This document shows positions 21,969 through 33,754 of a stretch of 64,000 nt of DNA, piece after piece. The notes below the pieces were generated by a model. It saw nothing but the letters and a program-made list of their open reading frames with translations. It did no database searches and was not told where the DNA came from. The stretch's first letter is position 1; the number at the start of each line of letters is the position of its first letter. A program made the translations under genes and the position numbers. This DNA comes from Furcasterigmium furcatum (lineage: Eukaryota > Ascomycota > Sordariomycetes > Glomerellales > Plectosphaerellaceae): NCBI GenBank assembly GCA_001599815.1, contig BCIA01000005.1, positions 847,088 through 911,087 of the forward strand, in the 5' to 3' direction.

Positions 21969-22484
21969 ATGTGCCTCACCGGCGTCCTCGAGTGTCGCTT
22001 CTGCGGCACCACCATCTACAACGACACCGTTCTCCAGCGGTGCGATTGCTTCGTCTCCGCGGGCGTCAGCAGAGGCGTCATCCGCGAGAAGCATGATATC
22101 CACAACTTCTGCGACTATGTTCGACACCAGCCGGAGGGCCCCAAGGCTCCCGCTTTTGGCCCGTTCGACTGTCCTTTCCGGGAGACGGGTACGTACAAGA
22201 CCATGGCATATCCATGCCCCAACAAGGCCTGCAAGTCGTCCCCGAAGAAGCTGGCCGTGGATCAGAAGATCCCGAACTACTATGTCAAGACTCCCTCGCA
22301 CGTCACGTTCCCGGGAGCTGCTCAGGCTGAGGCGTCAGTCGAATGGTACAACAAGTACCGGAAGATGGCGAGCAGTGTCATGCAGCCGATGCCTCAAATC
22401 CAGTTCCCGGTCCCCGTCACTGAATCAGTGAGTGCCGCGGCCCAGGAGGGACATGCAGCGGATGCTGGCCCCCAGGTATGTTGA
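21969..22484 (+). CDS. Small Cys-containing protein with Met-Cys start
   Basis: 171 residues as a single exon, starting MCLTGVLECRFCGTTIYNDT. The N-terminal half carries several Cys (C2, C9, C12, a CDC pair, a Cys in the NFCDYVRH segment, a Cys in FDCPFRE, and CPNKACKSS), suggesting a small metal-binding fold. The family is fungal and uncharacterised as far as I recognise. The first ATG after a CT-rich leader is 21969. A near-consensus splice donor CAG|GTATGT lies at 22476, only 9 bases before the stop at 22482-22484. Splicing to the strong acceptor at 22905 (CTAAC branch, TTCAG) continues in frame into the next gene. The C-terminus given here (…AGPQVC) may therefore be an intron-retention reading rather than the true end. 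Confidence 0.6.
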   Translation: MCLTGVLECRFCGTTIYNDTVLQRCDCFVSAGVSRGVIREKHDIHNFCDYVRHQPEGPKAPAFGPFDCPFRETGTYKTMAYPCPNKACKSSPKKLAVDQKIPNYYVKTPSHVTFPGAAQAEASVEWYNKYRKMASSVMQPMPQIQFPVPVTESVSAAAQEGHAADAGPQVC

Positions 22485-22956
22485 TTTCCCCCCCAGCTCG
22501 TTCTTACTTAGAAACTTCCACTTCCCGCACTTTCCCCCTTTCCCCGTTCCCCCCTTTTCACCATCCGCACAATCACTCAACCAGCAACCCAACCCCTCCA
22601 TTCAACCTCCCAATTGCCATTCAACTCAATTGCCCTCTATTGTTCGCATCCTGCCCTCAATCGCCGGGTTGCAATTTTGATCGCACACAACCCTTTTTTA
22701 CCCCGCCTCACAAACCTTTTCCTCTGCTCCCGCAACCAACTCTCTCAATCCCCTACCACAACAACTGTTCACGAACAACCCTCTTCACTTCCACCATCAA
22801 TTCTTCACTCAATCGCGTCTTCACGACCGCTTTTACATTCCCATTCAACCGTCCGCGATCACTGCGCTTATTGTTGATATCTAACGATTGTTTCCCCCCC
22901 TTCAGAACCCATCGCACAACACCGTCACCGACAATTCCATCACTCCCGAGTCCAAG
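22485..22956. other. Pyrimidine-rich spacer or long intron
   Basis: Very C/T-rich on the plus strand, like a fungal promoter or leader, ending in a strong 3' splice site (CTAAC at 22881, TTCAG at 22905). The stretch itself has no GTAAGT-like donor. The acceptor thus pairs best with the donor at 22476 inside the upstream ORF. Confidence 0.5.
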
Positions 22957-25725
22957 ATGGCCGAATCCAACACCGGTTACCCCTTCACCACCGTCTCTGG
23001 TCAGGTAAGTCATCTTCCATGCCCCTCAACGCGTCTCTCCATGAGACGCGGCGCGTCCCCATCACGGTGCTGACCATTGTCGCAGGACCTGATGCTCTCC
23101 GATGGCAGCGGCATGGGCCCTGCCCTGGACTCCAACCTTGGAGACTATGACAATGTAAGTCATCCCCTTTCCGCTCACGCAATGCCCATCGCGCGATTAA
23201 CGCGTGCGGGCGTTGCCTGGTCCACCGCCATGATGTCCAGCGCTGACCATCTTCTCCAGACCGATGCCAACCAGCTTGGCCTGCTTCTCGGCGGCGACTG
23301 GTGCGAGGAGGCTGACACCGAGTTTGCCGCTGCCGGCTTTGACATGCCCGCTATGGACACCAAGATGACCACCGTCGAGCCCAACATGCTGCATGCTGCC
23401 GACCCTGTCATGGGAGGCTCTGTCGACGAGGAGATGGCCCAGTTCGACTTCTCGGACATGCCCCCCTTCGACATTCAAGACAAGGAATTCAATGATCTCT
23501 TCGACGACATTGACGATTTCATTGCCAAGTCTCCCATCACCGCTGTCAAGACTCCTGTCACCAAGCCTGCCGCCGTCGATGCCATGCCTGTTCAAGATGC
23601 CTTCACGCCTCCCGCGTCGAATGGCAAGACTGGCAAGGGCACCACTGGCAGGATGGACATTGCGCTTCCGGGTACACCCCCTGCTCAGAAAGTCAGCGAG
23701 CCAATCTCTGCGGCCGTCGAGGTCCCGGAGTCATCTCCCAAGGCTGTCCAGAGCACCACCGTCGTCCCCAATGGTGGTGCTCCTGCTGGCATGGCTCAGC
23801 ATCTTCATCAGTTCCCCGCCACCGTCACTCCCCCTTCTGCTGTCACCAAGAACGTGACCAACGCCGCTCAGGTGGCTCCCACTCCCATCAGCTTCACTGG
23901 CAACAACCGCCAGAGCAAGATGGTCTTCCAAGATCCCGACACCCCTATCCCCTCTATCGAGACCCCTCGCAAGGAGTCTTCCAAGCAGGCCAACAAGAAG
24001 AAGAAGGCCCCTACCAAGCGCTCGGAGAAGAAGTCCACCGCGGCTCCTCTGATCTCCCCTCCTACTGCCACTGCCGGAGTGGCTGCCGCTGCCTAGGGCG
24101 CAGGCGGCGTCACTCCTGGCACCAGCACCCCCGTTGCCAACGAGAAAAGCAACATGCCCTCCGCTGCCCCCAGCATGAACCGCAACGGTCCTATGCCCAT
24201 GGCCAACGCTGGCGAGCCCGTCGCTCCCCCTCACTATCCCGTCCGAAATGCTCAGACTTTCATGACCGGCTCGCCCATGATCAACCGGCCCCGTCCTCTT
24301 GGAACCGCCAATGGCTTCCAGACTCCGGCCAACCTTGCAAACACCGGCATCAACGGCGGTAACGGTCAGGGCGCCATGCCCGGCTCAAGCCCTGCCGCTC
24401 GGCCCGCCAACTTCAACATGGGCGCTCCTCAGCAGAGCAACACCGGCACCGCTCTTGGAATGCAGAACGGGATGATGCCCCAGTTCCCTGGCGCGTTCAA
24501 CGCTGCTGGCCCCATGCAGCCTCAGGGTCCCATGGGTTTGAACGGCATGAACGGCATGATGCCCGGTCAGAACATGGGAATGGGCTTCCCCCCGCAGAAC
24601 ACCGCGACGCAAGTCCACCCGAACATCGTTCAGCTGGTCATGAACCAGCTCCGCGCCGCCGGCTTCTGGATTCACCGTCCCGGCATGAAGGCTGAACAGC
24701 TCGCGTGTTTCGGCATCCGCCTCGAGGGCGACAACCACGTCTGCGTCCCAAATGACTTCCAGAAGAACTTCTCGTTCGCCGTCGGTCAGCAACAGATGGG
24801 TCAACCTCAGGTGAACCAGCAGTCAATTGCCGGCAGCGGCATGTTCGCCCCCATGAACAACGGAGCTCAGATGCAGAACCTCATGGGCGGTCAGGGCTCT
24901 CCTCCCAACATGCTCGGCAACCCCATGCTCCCGGCGCAGATGCAGCTCTTCCGAGCGCAGAACATGAACCCCATGCCCAACACGATGCCCAACGCCACTC
25001 CCCTCGGAAGCTCCGCCGCTGGCCAGAAGCGTTCGCACGACGACGTCTTCACCGAGACCCCGACTCCTATCTCCAACAAGCGCAGGGCGCCTCCCAAGGC
25101 TGCCACCAGCAAGGCGGCGAACAAGGCTAGCAAGGTGACATCCTCCAAGAAGAAGAACAAGTCCGACAAGGTCTCTGCCCTGGACAACTACCAGCGCCCT
25201 GATGACATCCCCGCCCCTCAGGTGCTCTCTGCTGCCATCGTTGGCCAGCTCCAGAGGTACCATCCCTCGTCGATTGAGAACAACGAGATGTCTCGTACTC
25301 CTTCAACGCCTTCTTCTGTTGCCCCGACTCCCACCGCGGAGGTCGCTACTGTTCATACCCCGTTCCCGGTCAAGGTTCCCCAGGCGGTTGTGCCTCCTCC
25401 TGCCCAGGCTACTGCGTTCCAGGCTGCTCCTGGTGGCGTGTACAGCCAGTACGCTCCTGTTGCCCAGATGGGTGGCCAGATGCAACAGAGTGCTCAGACT
25501 CCTGTCGTAGGTCATGCCTCGCCTGCCGTTCAGCACATTGCCGCGACTCAGCCTTCTCCCGCTCAAGCTGAAGTTCCGGTCGATCCCTTCCTGACCATTC
25601 AAGCTAGCATGCCCGCCGGCCTGACCGCTACGCAACAGGTCGAGTTCTTCAAATCAGAGATGAAGGCTCTCGAGGAGCTCGACAACATGAAAAAGATGTT
25701 CCGTGCCCGCCAGACTCAGCAGTGA
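22957..25725 (+). CDS. Probable nuclear regulator, frame interrupted by an in-frame TAG
   Basis: Exons 22957-23004, 23086-23154 and 23260-25725, joined in phase 0 by introns 23005-23085 (GTAAGT, CTGAC, CGCAG) and 23155-23259 (GTAAGT, CTGAC, CTCCAG). The reading frame is single but carries TAG at 24094-24096. The product is therefore 317 residues, or a frame of 860 positions if the stop is bypassed. Upstream of the stop is an acidic, aromatic stretch (about 97-130: QFDFSDMPPFDIQDKEFNDL, then FDDIDDF) like an activation domain, and a basic NLS-like KKKKAPTKRSEKK. Downstream come Met/Gln/Asn-rich sequence, a compact segment about 492-545 (RAAGFWIHRPGMKAEQLACF...), a second basic stretch and an amphipathic C-terminus (VEFFKSEMKALEELDNMKKM). 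I do not recognise the family. Nuclear and transcriptional roles are inferred from composition only. Confidence 0.65.
24094..24096 (+). other. In-frame TAG inside the regulator ORF
   Basis: Codons read GCC GCT GCC TAG GGC GCA GGC. The frame stays open for 542 codons after it with the same codon bias. No plausible intron spans it: the only nearby upstream GT (24079, GTGGCT) gives 47- or 71-base introns that break frame, or a 66-base one ending at a poor GAG without a branch point. Confidence 0.9.
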
Positions 25726-26469
25726 AGAGATCCTGCGACCTCCACCAAGGGCACCCGATACTAAGACCTGGTACCATTTGACCAGGCACACGATACTTTA
25801 CTCAACGACAATTGCTCTCTTTGACCACCACGCGCGACTTTTGACACCGATTTAGCGGGTTGGACGATGAATGCCCCGAAAGTTGTCCAGGAATATCCCA
25901 AGCACGACCCCCTGGTTTTACAAGGTCGGCACAATTGGAGATGGTGGTCGCGAGGCGGAATGAATACGCCCTTTTTTACTCTTGCTTTTGGTTTGCTGCC
26001 CGCGGAAGCTCGACTCGCTTCCATTGACGGAAAAGTGTTCATATCGAGATCGAGATTAGTGAGGCCTTGGAAGGCCTCTCCTCATGCATTTGTACTAGCT
26101 CTTTCACTCCTTTTTTTCATGTCCCAGAACGTGGACAATTTCGGTCGTCTGCTCATAGACCGAGCGCAGCATCGAGCACCGCATGTATCAGGTAGCTCTC
26201 AATTCATGACAGAAAGCGACTGGTTTCCATGACTTGGTGTGATGTGACGTGTGTGATTCGGAGACAAGGACATAAATGACCCGAGGGCGTCCCCCGCACC
26301 CAACAAGGGCGGGAGTGACAAGCACATAGGCGCCCTGCAGCTCTCGGCAGGGGACACAAAAGGAGCGATCAATGGTATTGTAAAGGCACACCCTCGATGG
26401 GCCCGGGAAGTCTTCATTCATCTATCTCCAGGAAAGCTGATCTGCCCAGAAACGAGCTACGCACGAACA
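25726..26469. other. Intergenic
   Basis: Holds the 3' region of the regulator gene and the promoter of the nitrilase gene. No coding signal or repeat is supported. Confidence 0.5.
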
Positions 26470-27464
26470 ATGTCCGCGCCAGAAACAAAGACCCGAATCA
26501 TGAAGCTGGCCGCCGTCCAGGCCGCGCCAGTCTTCCTCGACAAGACGGCGACGACCGAGAAGGTCTGCGACCTCATCCGCGAAGCAGGCCGCCAGGGCGC
26601 CGACGTCATCGGCTTCCCCGAGACGTTCATCCCGGGATACCCCGGCTGGCTGGAGGTGCTCCCGATGAGCACGGAGCCCGCGCCGTCGCTGTTCTGCCGG
26701 CTCTTCAACGAGGCGGTCGAGGTGCCGGGCCCGGAGACGGAGGCCATCGCCGCGGCGTGCAGGGACGCCGCGATCTACGCCGTCGTGGGCATCAACGAGC
26801 GCCGGAGGAACACGACGGGGACGCTGTGGAACACGCAGCTGTTCTTCGGCAGGGACGGGGCGCTGCTGCACAAGCACCAGAAGTACGTCCCGACGGTCGG
26901 GGAGCGGCTGATCCACGCGCCCGGGGAGACCGGGAGCAAGGCGGCCGTCGAGACGGATCTTGGAGGGGCGCTGAGCGGGCTGATCTGTGGCGAGAACGCG
27001 AACAGCCTCGCCATCTACTCGGCCTCGCTCGAGTACCCCGTGGTTCACGTGTCGCAGTGGCCGCCGCACTTCTGCCCCGGACAGGATGTCGAGATGGCGG
27101 CGAGGCTGACGGCGCAACACACGGCCTTCTCCATGGGGTGCTTCGTGATTGCGTCCGTGGCGGTGCTGGACGACAGGGCCATCAAAGCGTACGGTCTCAC
27201 GGAGGAGCTGAAGAAGTACCTGCAGGAAGAGCAGGCCAAGAAGAGGTCGTTCATCATGGGGCCCTCGGGCCAGGTGAGCAAGAAGTCTGATGGGGAGCTG
27301 GTCTACGCCGAGTGCGACATTGATGATCTCGTCAAGACCAAGTATGGCCTGGTACGTGTGTCGACCTGACTCCGAAGGATGCTTGCTGACGGTGGCAGGA
27401 TTACGCGGGGCACTACAATCGGCCTGAGCTGTTCGCGCATCATTTCGAGAAATTTCTCAAGTGA
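26470..27464 (+). CDS. Nitrilase / carbon-nitrogen hydrolase
   Basis: 315 residues. Exons 26470-27351 and 27399-27464; the 47-base intron (GTACGT, GCTGAC, GGCAG) is phase 0 and restores the usual tail DYAGHYNRPELFAHHFEKFL. The nitrilase triad is visible: Glu51 in GFPETFIPGYPGW, Lys138 in HKHQKYVPT followed by ERLIH, and nucleophile Cys173 in GLICGENAN. The PGYPGW loop and the YNRPEL tail place it with the true nitrilases (branch 1: nitrilase, cyanide hydratase), which turn organic nitriles or cyanide into acids or amides and ammonia. Most members read CWEN/CWEH after the nucleophile; here it is CGEN, so the substrate pocket may differ. The length is on the short side for fungal nitrilases (often 320-360). 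Likely cytosolic; no signal peptide. Substrate unknown. Confidence 0.88.
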
Positions 27465-28439
27465 TCTGAAGCATCGCCAACCTCCCGACTCCTGAGTTTG
27501 GTCCTGGTGGAAAGGAGGCTGGAGCTGGAGCCGAACTGGATGCACGCACAGGCGGAACGGTGGATCTTGAAGGGAACAGTGCATTGAGCTGCATGAACCG
27601 AGCGACAAATTGGCGGTGAGACACGTGTTTCTCCAATAGTAGCTCGGGCGTTTCGGAAGAGGACAGCGCTTGAAGTCTTGATGGGGGATCTGGGGATTGT
27701 CAGTTTGTCGCGCCGTTAAAGAGAACATTTACCGTCTGAAGAGGAACATGCAGATGGAAGAAACAGACACAATCAACAAGAGCAGTTGAAGAAACACGAG
27801 ACACACGCCAAAGACATTGATGCGTCAGGTGGCCCGTGCACCGGGGTTGCCCGTGGTAGCAGGCTATTCCGAAAGCGGCAAGGCGCCATGCCAGCGCAAG
27901 GAGAGCGGCAGGCCCCACAATCAACATTGGACTCCCATGTGTCTGGGAAGATGAACCGGGCGGGCTCAGATGACAAGTCGTCCGCCGCCGGTTTCCTCCC
28001 TCCTCCATCGACGACACCGACCACGACGACAACGGCACCACGACGCCGGTAGGTAAGGTAAGACTGTCGCCAACCCCCGAATTCGACAACCGACACCCAC
28101 GCGACCGACCAGGAGACTCCACGACGTCTCCTTTCGCCCCTCCGACCACGCGCGGCTTCATCCTCCTGAAGCCCACAATCTCCCTGCCCAACGCCCGGGA
28201 GGACGAGAAACATTCGAGAAGCATCGCTTGCTTTTCCTTCGCCTGCGACGCCTCTTTCGCGACGATACCACGTTCTTTACATACACGAGTTCCTTTTGTA
28301 TCTTCATTCACACCGCTACATCGGACGTCGACCGCTGCGATTGCGACCCGACGACCGGACACATCCGCCTGACCCGACCGCCAGTTCCCATGTTCTAAGT
28401 CCAGCACCCCTCGAACCATTACGCCCATAATCGCCCGTG
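27465..28439. other. Intergenic and nudE leader
   Basis: 3' side of the nitrilase gene, then a C-rich stretch (about 27960-28439) that looks like the nudE promoter and leader. No separate gene seen. Confidence 0.5.
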
Positions 28440-30298
28440 ATGGCTGAGCCGCCATCCTCGCCTCCCGGCGAAGCCGCATCCGCCGAGGATGCCCTCGCTT
28501 GGTACAAGTCGCAGTACGAGGGGCTAGAGGCCGAGCTGGCCGAGTTCAGGGAGTCTAGCAAGGAGCTCGAGCAGGAGCTGGAGAAGGACATCGAGGCCGC
28601 CGAGAAGAGGGAGCGCACTTTGCAAGAAAAGGCCGAAAGCCTGGGCTTCGAAGTGGACGAGTGGAAGGTAGGCTCATTGACCCCACCTCGTCGCTGAATC
28701 GCCGCTAACACGTGCCTCAGTCCAAGTACAAGCAGTCCAAGACGGAGGCAAACAACGCCCAGAACGCCCTTGAGAAAGAGATCACCACACTGCGCGAGAC
28801 CAGCAGGGCTCTCACCCTGAAGCTCCGCGATATCGAGGTCGCAAACGATGATTTCGAAAGGCAAGCCCGCAACACCACCTCCTCCCTCGAGGACATGGAG
28901 TCCAAGTACAACATGACCATCGAGCGCGGCGTCATGATGGAAGAGGAGATCAAGCTGGCCGACAAGGAGCGGGAGTGTCTGCGCATCGAGGCGCAGCGTC
29001 TTCGCGAAGAGCTGTCTGATCTCAAGATCGAGACCGAAGTTCTGCGCGAAAAGATCAAGAAGCAGGAGTCCCGCCACCTGTCCACCGTTTCCACCGACCT
29101 CTCTGTCCTCGAATCCCCCGTCTTCGACAAGACCATCGACCAGTCTCCCAACTCTACGGCTAGTTCCCCGCTCATCACGACCCCTCCCGATACCGAGCCC
29201 CTCCGTGCGGGCAAGCAGCTCCACGATCCCCCCTCGCCTCCCATGTCGGACGTCTCCGGCCCCGCGCCGACACCCGCTCCCAAGAAGAAGGTCCCCTCGA
29301 AGACACCTGCGCCGACGACGACCCGCAAGTCTCGTCTGCCTTCTGCCGACCACAGTATCACCCCCAAGCCGAGATCAGGCTTCAACAGCTCGACCACGAC
29401 GAGGCCCGCTGCCCGTCCCAGCGCTGCGAATGCGGCTACACGCACCCCTGCCACCAGAAGCAGCGCCCGTCCCACGACGCACCGCATCCCCGCCTCCAAC
29501 TCCCTCACCCACATCCGAAGTCTCACGGCCCAGATGCAGCGCCTCGAGGCAAGGGTCCAGTCTGCCCGCTCCAAGCTTCCCGGGCCCGTCAACACTCCCC
29601 CTCGCGCCTCTCCCCGCTCCTCCGTTCACGGGGCCAGCAACGTGCCGTCTACGGTTACTATCCGCACTCGCAAGCGTACCACTGGCTCTACGGCATCGTC
29701 CTCCATGATCGGTGACGAGACCACTCCCACAAACCCTCGTGGCCCTTCGACGACCTCGACCTCGCGCCACGCCTCTCGACCTAGTACATCTGGCGTCAGC
29801 CGCCTGTCTTTCGGCCCTCTCCCCAACCGCAACCCCCACGGCGACTCGGACGCGTCCATCTCCCGGCCCAGCTCACGAGCTAGCATCTCGTCGTACGCCA
29901 GGCCCTCCAGCCGCACCGACATGGTGCCTCCCCCGCGACCCATGAGCCGCACCTCCCTCGGCGGCGCGCGAACGCCCCTCGGCAGGCCGCGCAGCTCCAT
30001 CGGCCTGCACGGCCACTCCGCCAGCATCTCCCGCATCGATATGGACGAGGTGGACGAGGACGCGGCGGCGGCGGCGGGCGAGTTCCGCACCCCCAGCAGG
30101 AGGGGCACGTACTCCCGCTACGACGTCGAGGGCGGTGCTAGCGGCATCCCCGCGCCGAGCGCGATCCCCGTCCCCGGGCGGAGACAGAGCGGCGGCGGCG
30201 CGCTGACGAGGCGGACCAGCAGCGGCGTGGACTTTAGGGCGTCCTCGCGGCGGTCGAACGTGGGGCCCAACGACCTGCTGGAGGAGGAGACCTACTGA
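28440..30298 (+). CDS. nudE: Nuclear distribution protein NudE (RO-11), dynein cofactor
   Basis: 601 residues. Exons 28440-28667 and 28721-30298; the intron 28668-28720 (GTAGGC, GCTAAC, CTCAG) is phase 0. Residues about 14-200 form a continuous coiled coil beginning EDALAWYKSQYEGLEAELAE and running through EVDEWKSKYKQSKTEANNAQ. This is the NudE/NudEL signature that dimerises and binds LIS1 and dynein. The remainder is Ser/Pro/Thr/Arg-rich and disordered (SRLPSADHSITPKPRSGFNS; many RPSSR repeats), as in Aspergillus NudE and Neurospora RO-11, ending in GPNDLLEEETY. The protein helps LIS1 activate cytoplasmic dynein at microtubule plus ends for nuclear migration and hyphal growth. The Arg-rich tail is long compared with animal homologues but normal for filamentous fungi. 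Confidence 0.92.
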
Positions 30299-33200
30299 GA
30301 TTTCTTTCTGGAGGCTGAGGCTGAGGCGATGAGGCGCGGTGGATGAGACGAGATACCCCCCGAGGAGGTTTTCGGAGCGTGGCTTTTTTATTTAAAACAT
30401 ACCCCCCCTTTATTCACACACGTCGCGACACCTGTACATACGGGAGCGGCAGTCGATCGTTGCGATGCGTTGCTTGCGAGCTTGCATTTTACTATTATCT
30501 TCCCTTTGTCAAACACACACACTACAGATTTCTGGAAGCCAGAGCTATGGGCGGGCGGTATCAACGGCGATTACGGAAGTGGGCATGTTCATGATTATGA
30601 GCTCGGCGCCGGGGCGTGCGGGGGAAACACGGGCGAGGAAGGGACGGAGGTTTTGTTTGCGCTTATGGGGTTCATGGTGACCCTGGAGGCCCGCCGCTGC
30701 TCTTTGCCTGCCCTTTTTTTGATGCTCGCGCGGCGAGGCTTCTGGTTTACATAGCACGGCTTAGATACCACGGGTGGCGGCGTGGGATGATCGTATAATA
30801 CAGAACTCCGAAATTGGCAGCAGATGAGACTCGTCGTGATAATAGGGAACGCGAAAAATTGCTCATGTCAGCTTCCGTGAAAAAGGACGAACGGATGTCC
30901 GTGTCGCGGGTTGAGACGGCGCCCGGAGCAGCGGCCCCGGGATGGAGGTGGTCACTCAGTTTGGGCGGGCAGACAAGATGTTGGGGATCTGCGGGTGGGT
31001 CCGTCCTGAGCGGGAGTCTTCGGGCCAGTCCGCCGCGTTGCTTGGCTTGAGATGAGAGTCTCCCCCTTGGCCCCCTTTTCGCGGCATCTCGTACTCGTAA
31101 CGGGTCGAATCGCGGTTGAGGCCCGGTCTGAGAGATTGGGCTGATCGTCCAGATCGCCTGGTAAATATTGTCCCGGCAGAGTAACAGCTTCTGGTCGCCA
31201 TGTTGTGCCCATGCTGTGCTACTTTCGCCATGTTGAGACCCCCCACACAGGGTGCCCAAGCATTGAGTTATCGCCAGAGAGCGCCTCATTGCGACAAGTG
31301 TCAGAGAACGCCACGGCTGCTGACCTTATCAGGCCAGCAGAGGCGTCTAGTTCTCACCCGCAGGTAGACAGCGACTCCTCGGATGCCGCATTCGTTCTCC
31401 GTAAAGCCGAGCGTTAGTCAATGTTGAAGGATGGAAGGCGTTGGAATAACAAGAAATTGAGGATGGGGGTCCTATTCCGTTTCGGGCGTTTGTTGGTGGA
31501 GCCGGGGGTCGGAGGTTGTTGAGGTGGGTGGCCGGGCTGGCAGCGCCGGCGAAGGGTTCTCTCGGGCGAACTCTCTGGGAGAGGACTCTACGCGACGGGG
31601 CGAGGGCGGCGACATCGCTCTTGATATAGGCGTCTCTCGACTTCTCGATCCAAGACTTGTGATGCACCGGCATCTGTCGCAAGGCAGAGCACGACCACAT
31701 GGTCCCCTATTTAGCTCCCGTCAAAGTGGCCTGATTATGACCTCTGTGTGTCTGGCGATCGGAGGTGACAGCTGGATGAACCCCTGTCGGGGCGCGCTCA
31801 ACGGGATCGGAATCTTTGGGTTCTGGGGCATGCGCTCCCGGTCTCCGGGCAGCAGTCCATTTCGCCCAGCCCAGGGGTCTGCCTGCCCTGCATTATCGAT
31901 AAGAGCGGGGCGCCCGCCGCGGATGGGAAATGTCTTTTTCGTTGTTCGCTGGCGCGTGAGCTATCGGCGGCGGTGTCTGGCGCAGATCGATCGATGACAG
32001 CCAGCGCGAATTGGCGAGAGAGATTCAGCGAGGGTGTATGAAGAGTTCGATGGGAGGGCGAGAAGAGGCATGGCGTCCGTTTTTGGAGCAGACGCTAGGG
32101 AGGAAAAGGCAAATACCTCGACTCCTTGGATGGATGTTCCTTCCTTCCTGCTTGCTGTCGCGGGAGCTCCAACAAGCTCTCACCTCGAAGGAGCCAGCCC
32201 AGAATGCTGGGCGCCGCCCGAAACGTTTCCCCAACACCCCGGCCATTGGTTGAGACTAGCTATGCCCGCACGCCCATTGGCTGGGAGATGGCGCGTCGCC
32301 TTCCGTCCCGGCGTCGTGGGGCAGAGCTCCTTGTGGAGCTTCGGTACCTTCTCATCACGGTGCGACGAAGCTTCAAGCCCGGGGGCTCCTTCCTTCAGAC
32401 GGAGACCCGGACTCCGGGCCCGGCCCTGAAGCTCGAGTTGGAATCCCATACAACAAACATGTTGCCGTCGTCGCATGCAGACGTGTGAATTTGCGGCCCT
32501 CGAATTCTTCTCTTCTTCCTCCTCACAGTGACTTGCTGTCGCAACACTCTGCTTCGTCCTCCTCCACCCCTCCTCTGCCCCCACGACGTCTCGGACTCCC
32601 AGGCACATCACCGAAGCCGCCAGACGCCTCGTGCCGCCACGAGCTTCACCCAGGTACCGCCAGGCGAAGCCAGCCTCCGTTTCGGCGAGAAGAGGTACGT
32701 CCTGTGCTTCTCCCTTCGACCCGACCAGCCTGTGTCTCTCGCGGCAGGCGGCAGAGAAGCGAGTCGAGCACCCTCGAATTGCTCAGTTTGAGACACAATT
32801 GATGTCTCCCTGCTGCTCCTGTCTCGCCCTGGCATCTGCGAAGAATGCCCCCGAGAGATATCACCTTCTGACAACCGACACAGCCCCTCCGAGAGAATCA
32901 CTTGTCGAGACCGAAGCCTGGACGGGACCACCCAGGAATCCTCTTGGTACGTTGCTCCGTTCCGTCCCTGATCCTTCCCCCTCGCGCGCGGCAACAGGAG
33001 GAGAAGGAGCAGCAGCAATATCGCCATCAGCAGCCAGGGCTTCCTCCGGAGGCACAGTGACGCAACGCCGTGAGCTCCTCGCTGCGGGTGCGCGATCCTT
33101 CGATCCTGCTTCCTTGAGGAACCGGCCGGTCCAGCCAGCCAGTGTCCACGACCGGGTGGAGGAGGGACGGGAGTACGTACTTGTACACCCCCTCCACAGG

Positions 33201-33754
33201 TACACCACATTGGTTTTGGTTTGGCGGCCAGGCCAAGGGGCAGATCCATGCATTGGGCGGCCCCAGTCCCCTGACGTCGCGCGCCCACCCCTTTGCTCCC
33301 CCCCATTTTAGCGGCACTTCTCACCTGCTGGGCTTTCCCAACAAGACGGGAAACTTTTTTGCTAACATACCTCTGCTCCCCCCGTCCGCAGACTCGTCGA
33401 TCCAGACATTCCCGACTCCTCACTCTCAACCCGTCCTCGACCATATTTTCTCCTTCTGCGCCTCAGTTCGATTCCAACCCTTTGTTTCCATACAGATACC
33501 CAGTTGGAGTTCTGGAGCGTCGAGGCCCTCTCTCTCCCTCCCAACCGACTAAAGACGAAAACCCACTCCGGCGACTCTCCACGTCTCGTCCCTGCTCGCG
33601 CCGCGTCTTCCGACTTTATTTCTCCCTCCCTCTCCCTCGGACTGCTCTACACCGCGGAGAGCTTCCTTGACTGCAGGTATATGACAGGCTCTGTCTGATT
33701 GCCACCCGATAGCGTCCTTGTCTCCCACTCTTTCCACACACACACCTCGCCATC
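30299..33754. other. Intergenic and acetyl-CoA carboxylase leader
   Basis: 3.5 kb. 30299-30560 is the nudE 3' region. 30.6-32.4 kb shows no coding signal. From about 32480 the plus strand becomes C/T-rich, a likely leader of the carboxylase gene. Possible leader donors (GGTACG at 32694 and 32946) and an acceptor (CTGCAG at 33676) suggest leader introns. A 5-codon uORF (MTGSV) sits at 33681-33698. Confidence 0.5.
33681..33698 (+). other. uORF MTGSV before acetyl-CoA carboxylase
   Basis: ATG ACA GGC TCT GTC TGA, ending 56 bases before the carboxylase ATG and directly after a good 3' splice site (GACTGCAG at 33676). It should be in the mature leader whether or not the upstream intron is real. 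Confidence 0.4.

Noticed and set aside
24079..24149. Intron that would remove the in-frame TAG
   Set aside because: Donor GTGGCT is poor, there is no branch point, and the usable acceptors break the frame.
32608..33444. 278-codon minus-strand ORF upstream of acetyl-CoA carboxylase
   Set aside because: Antisense to the pyrimidine-rich leader; the poly-Leu run comes from a simple repeat.
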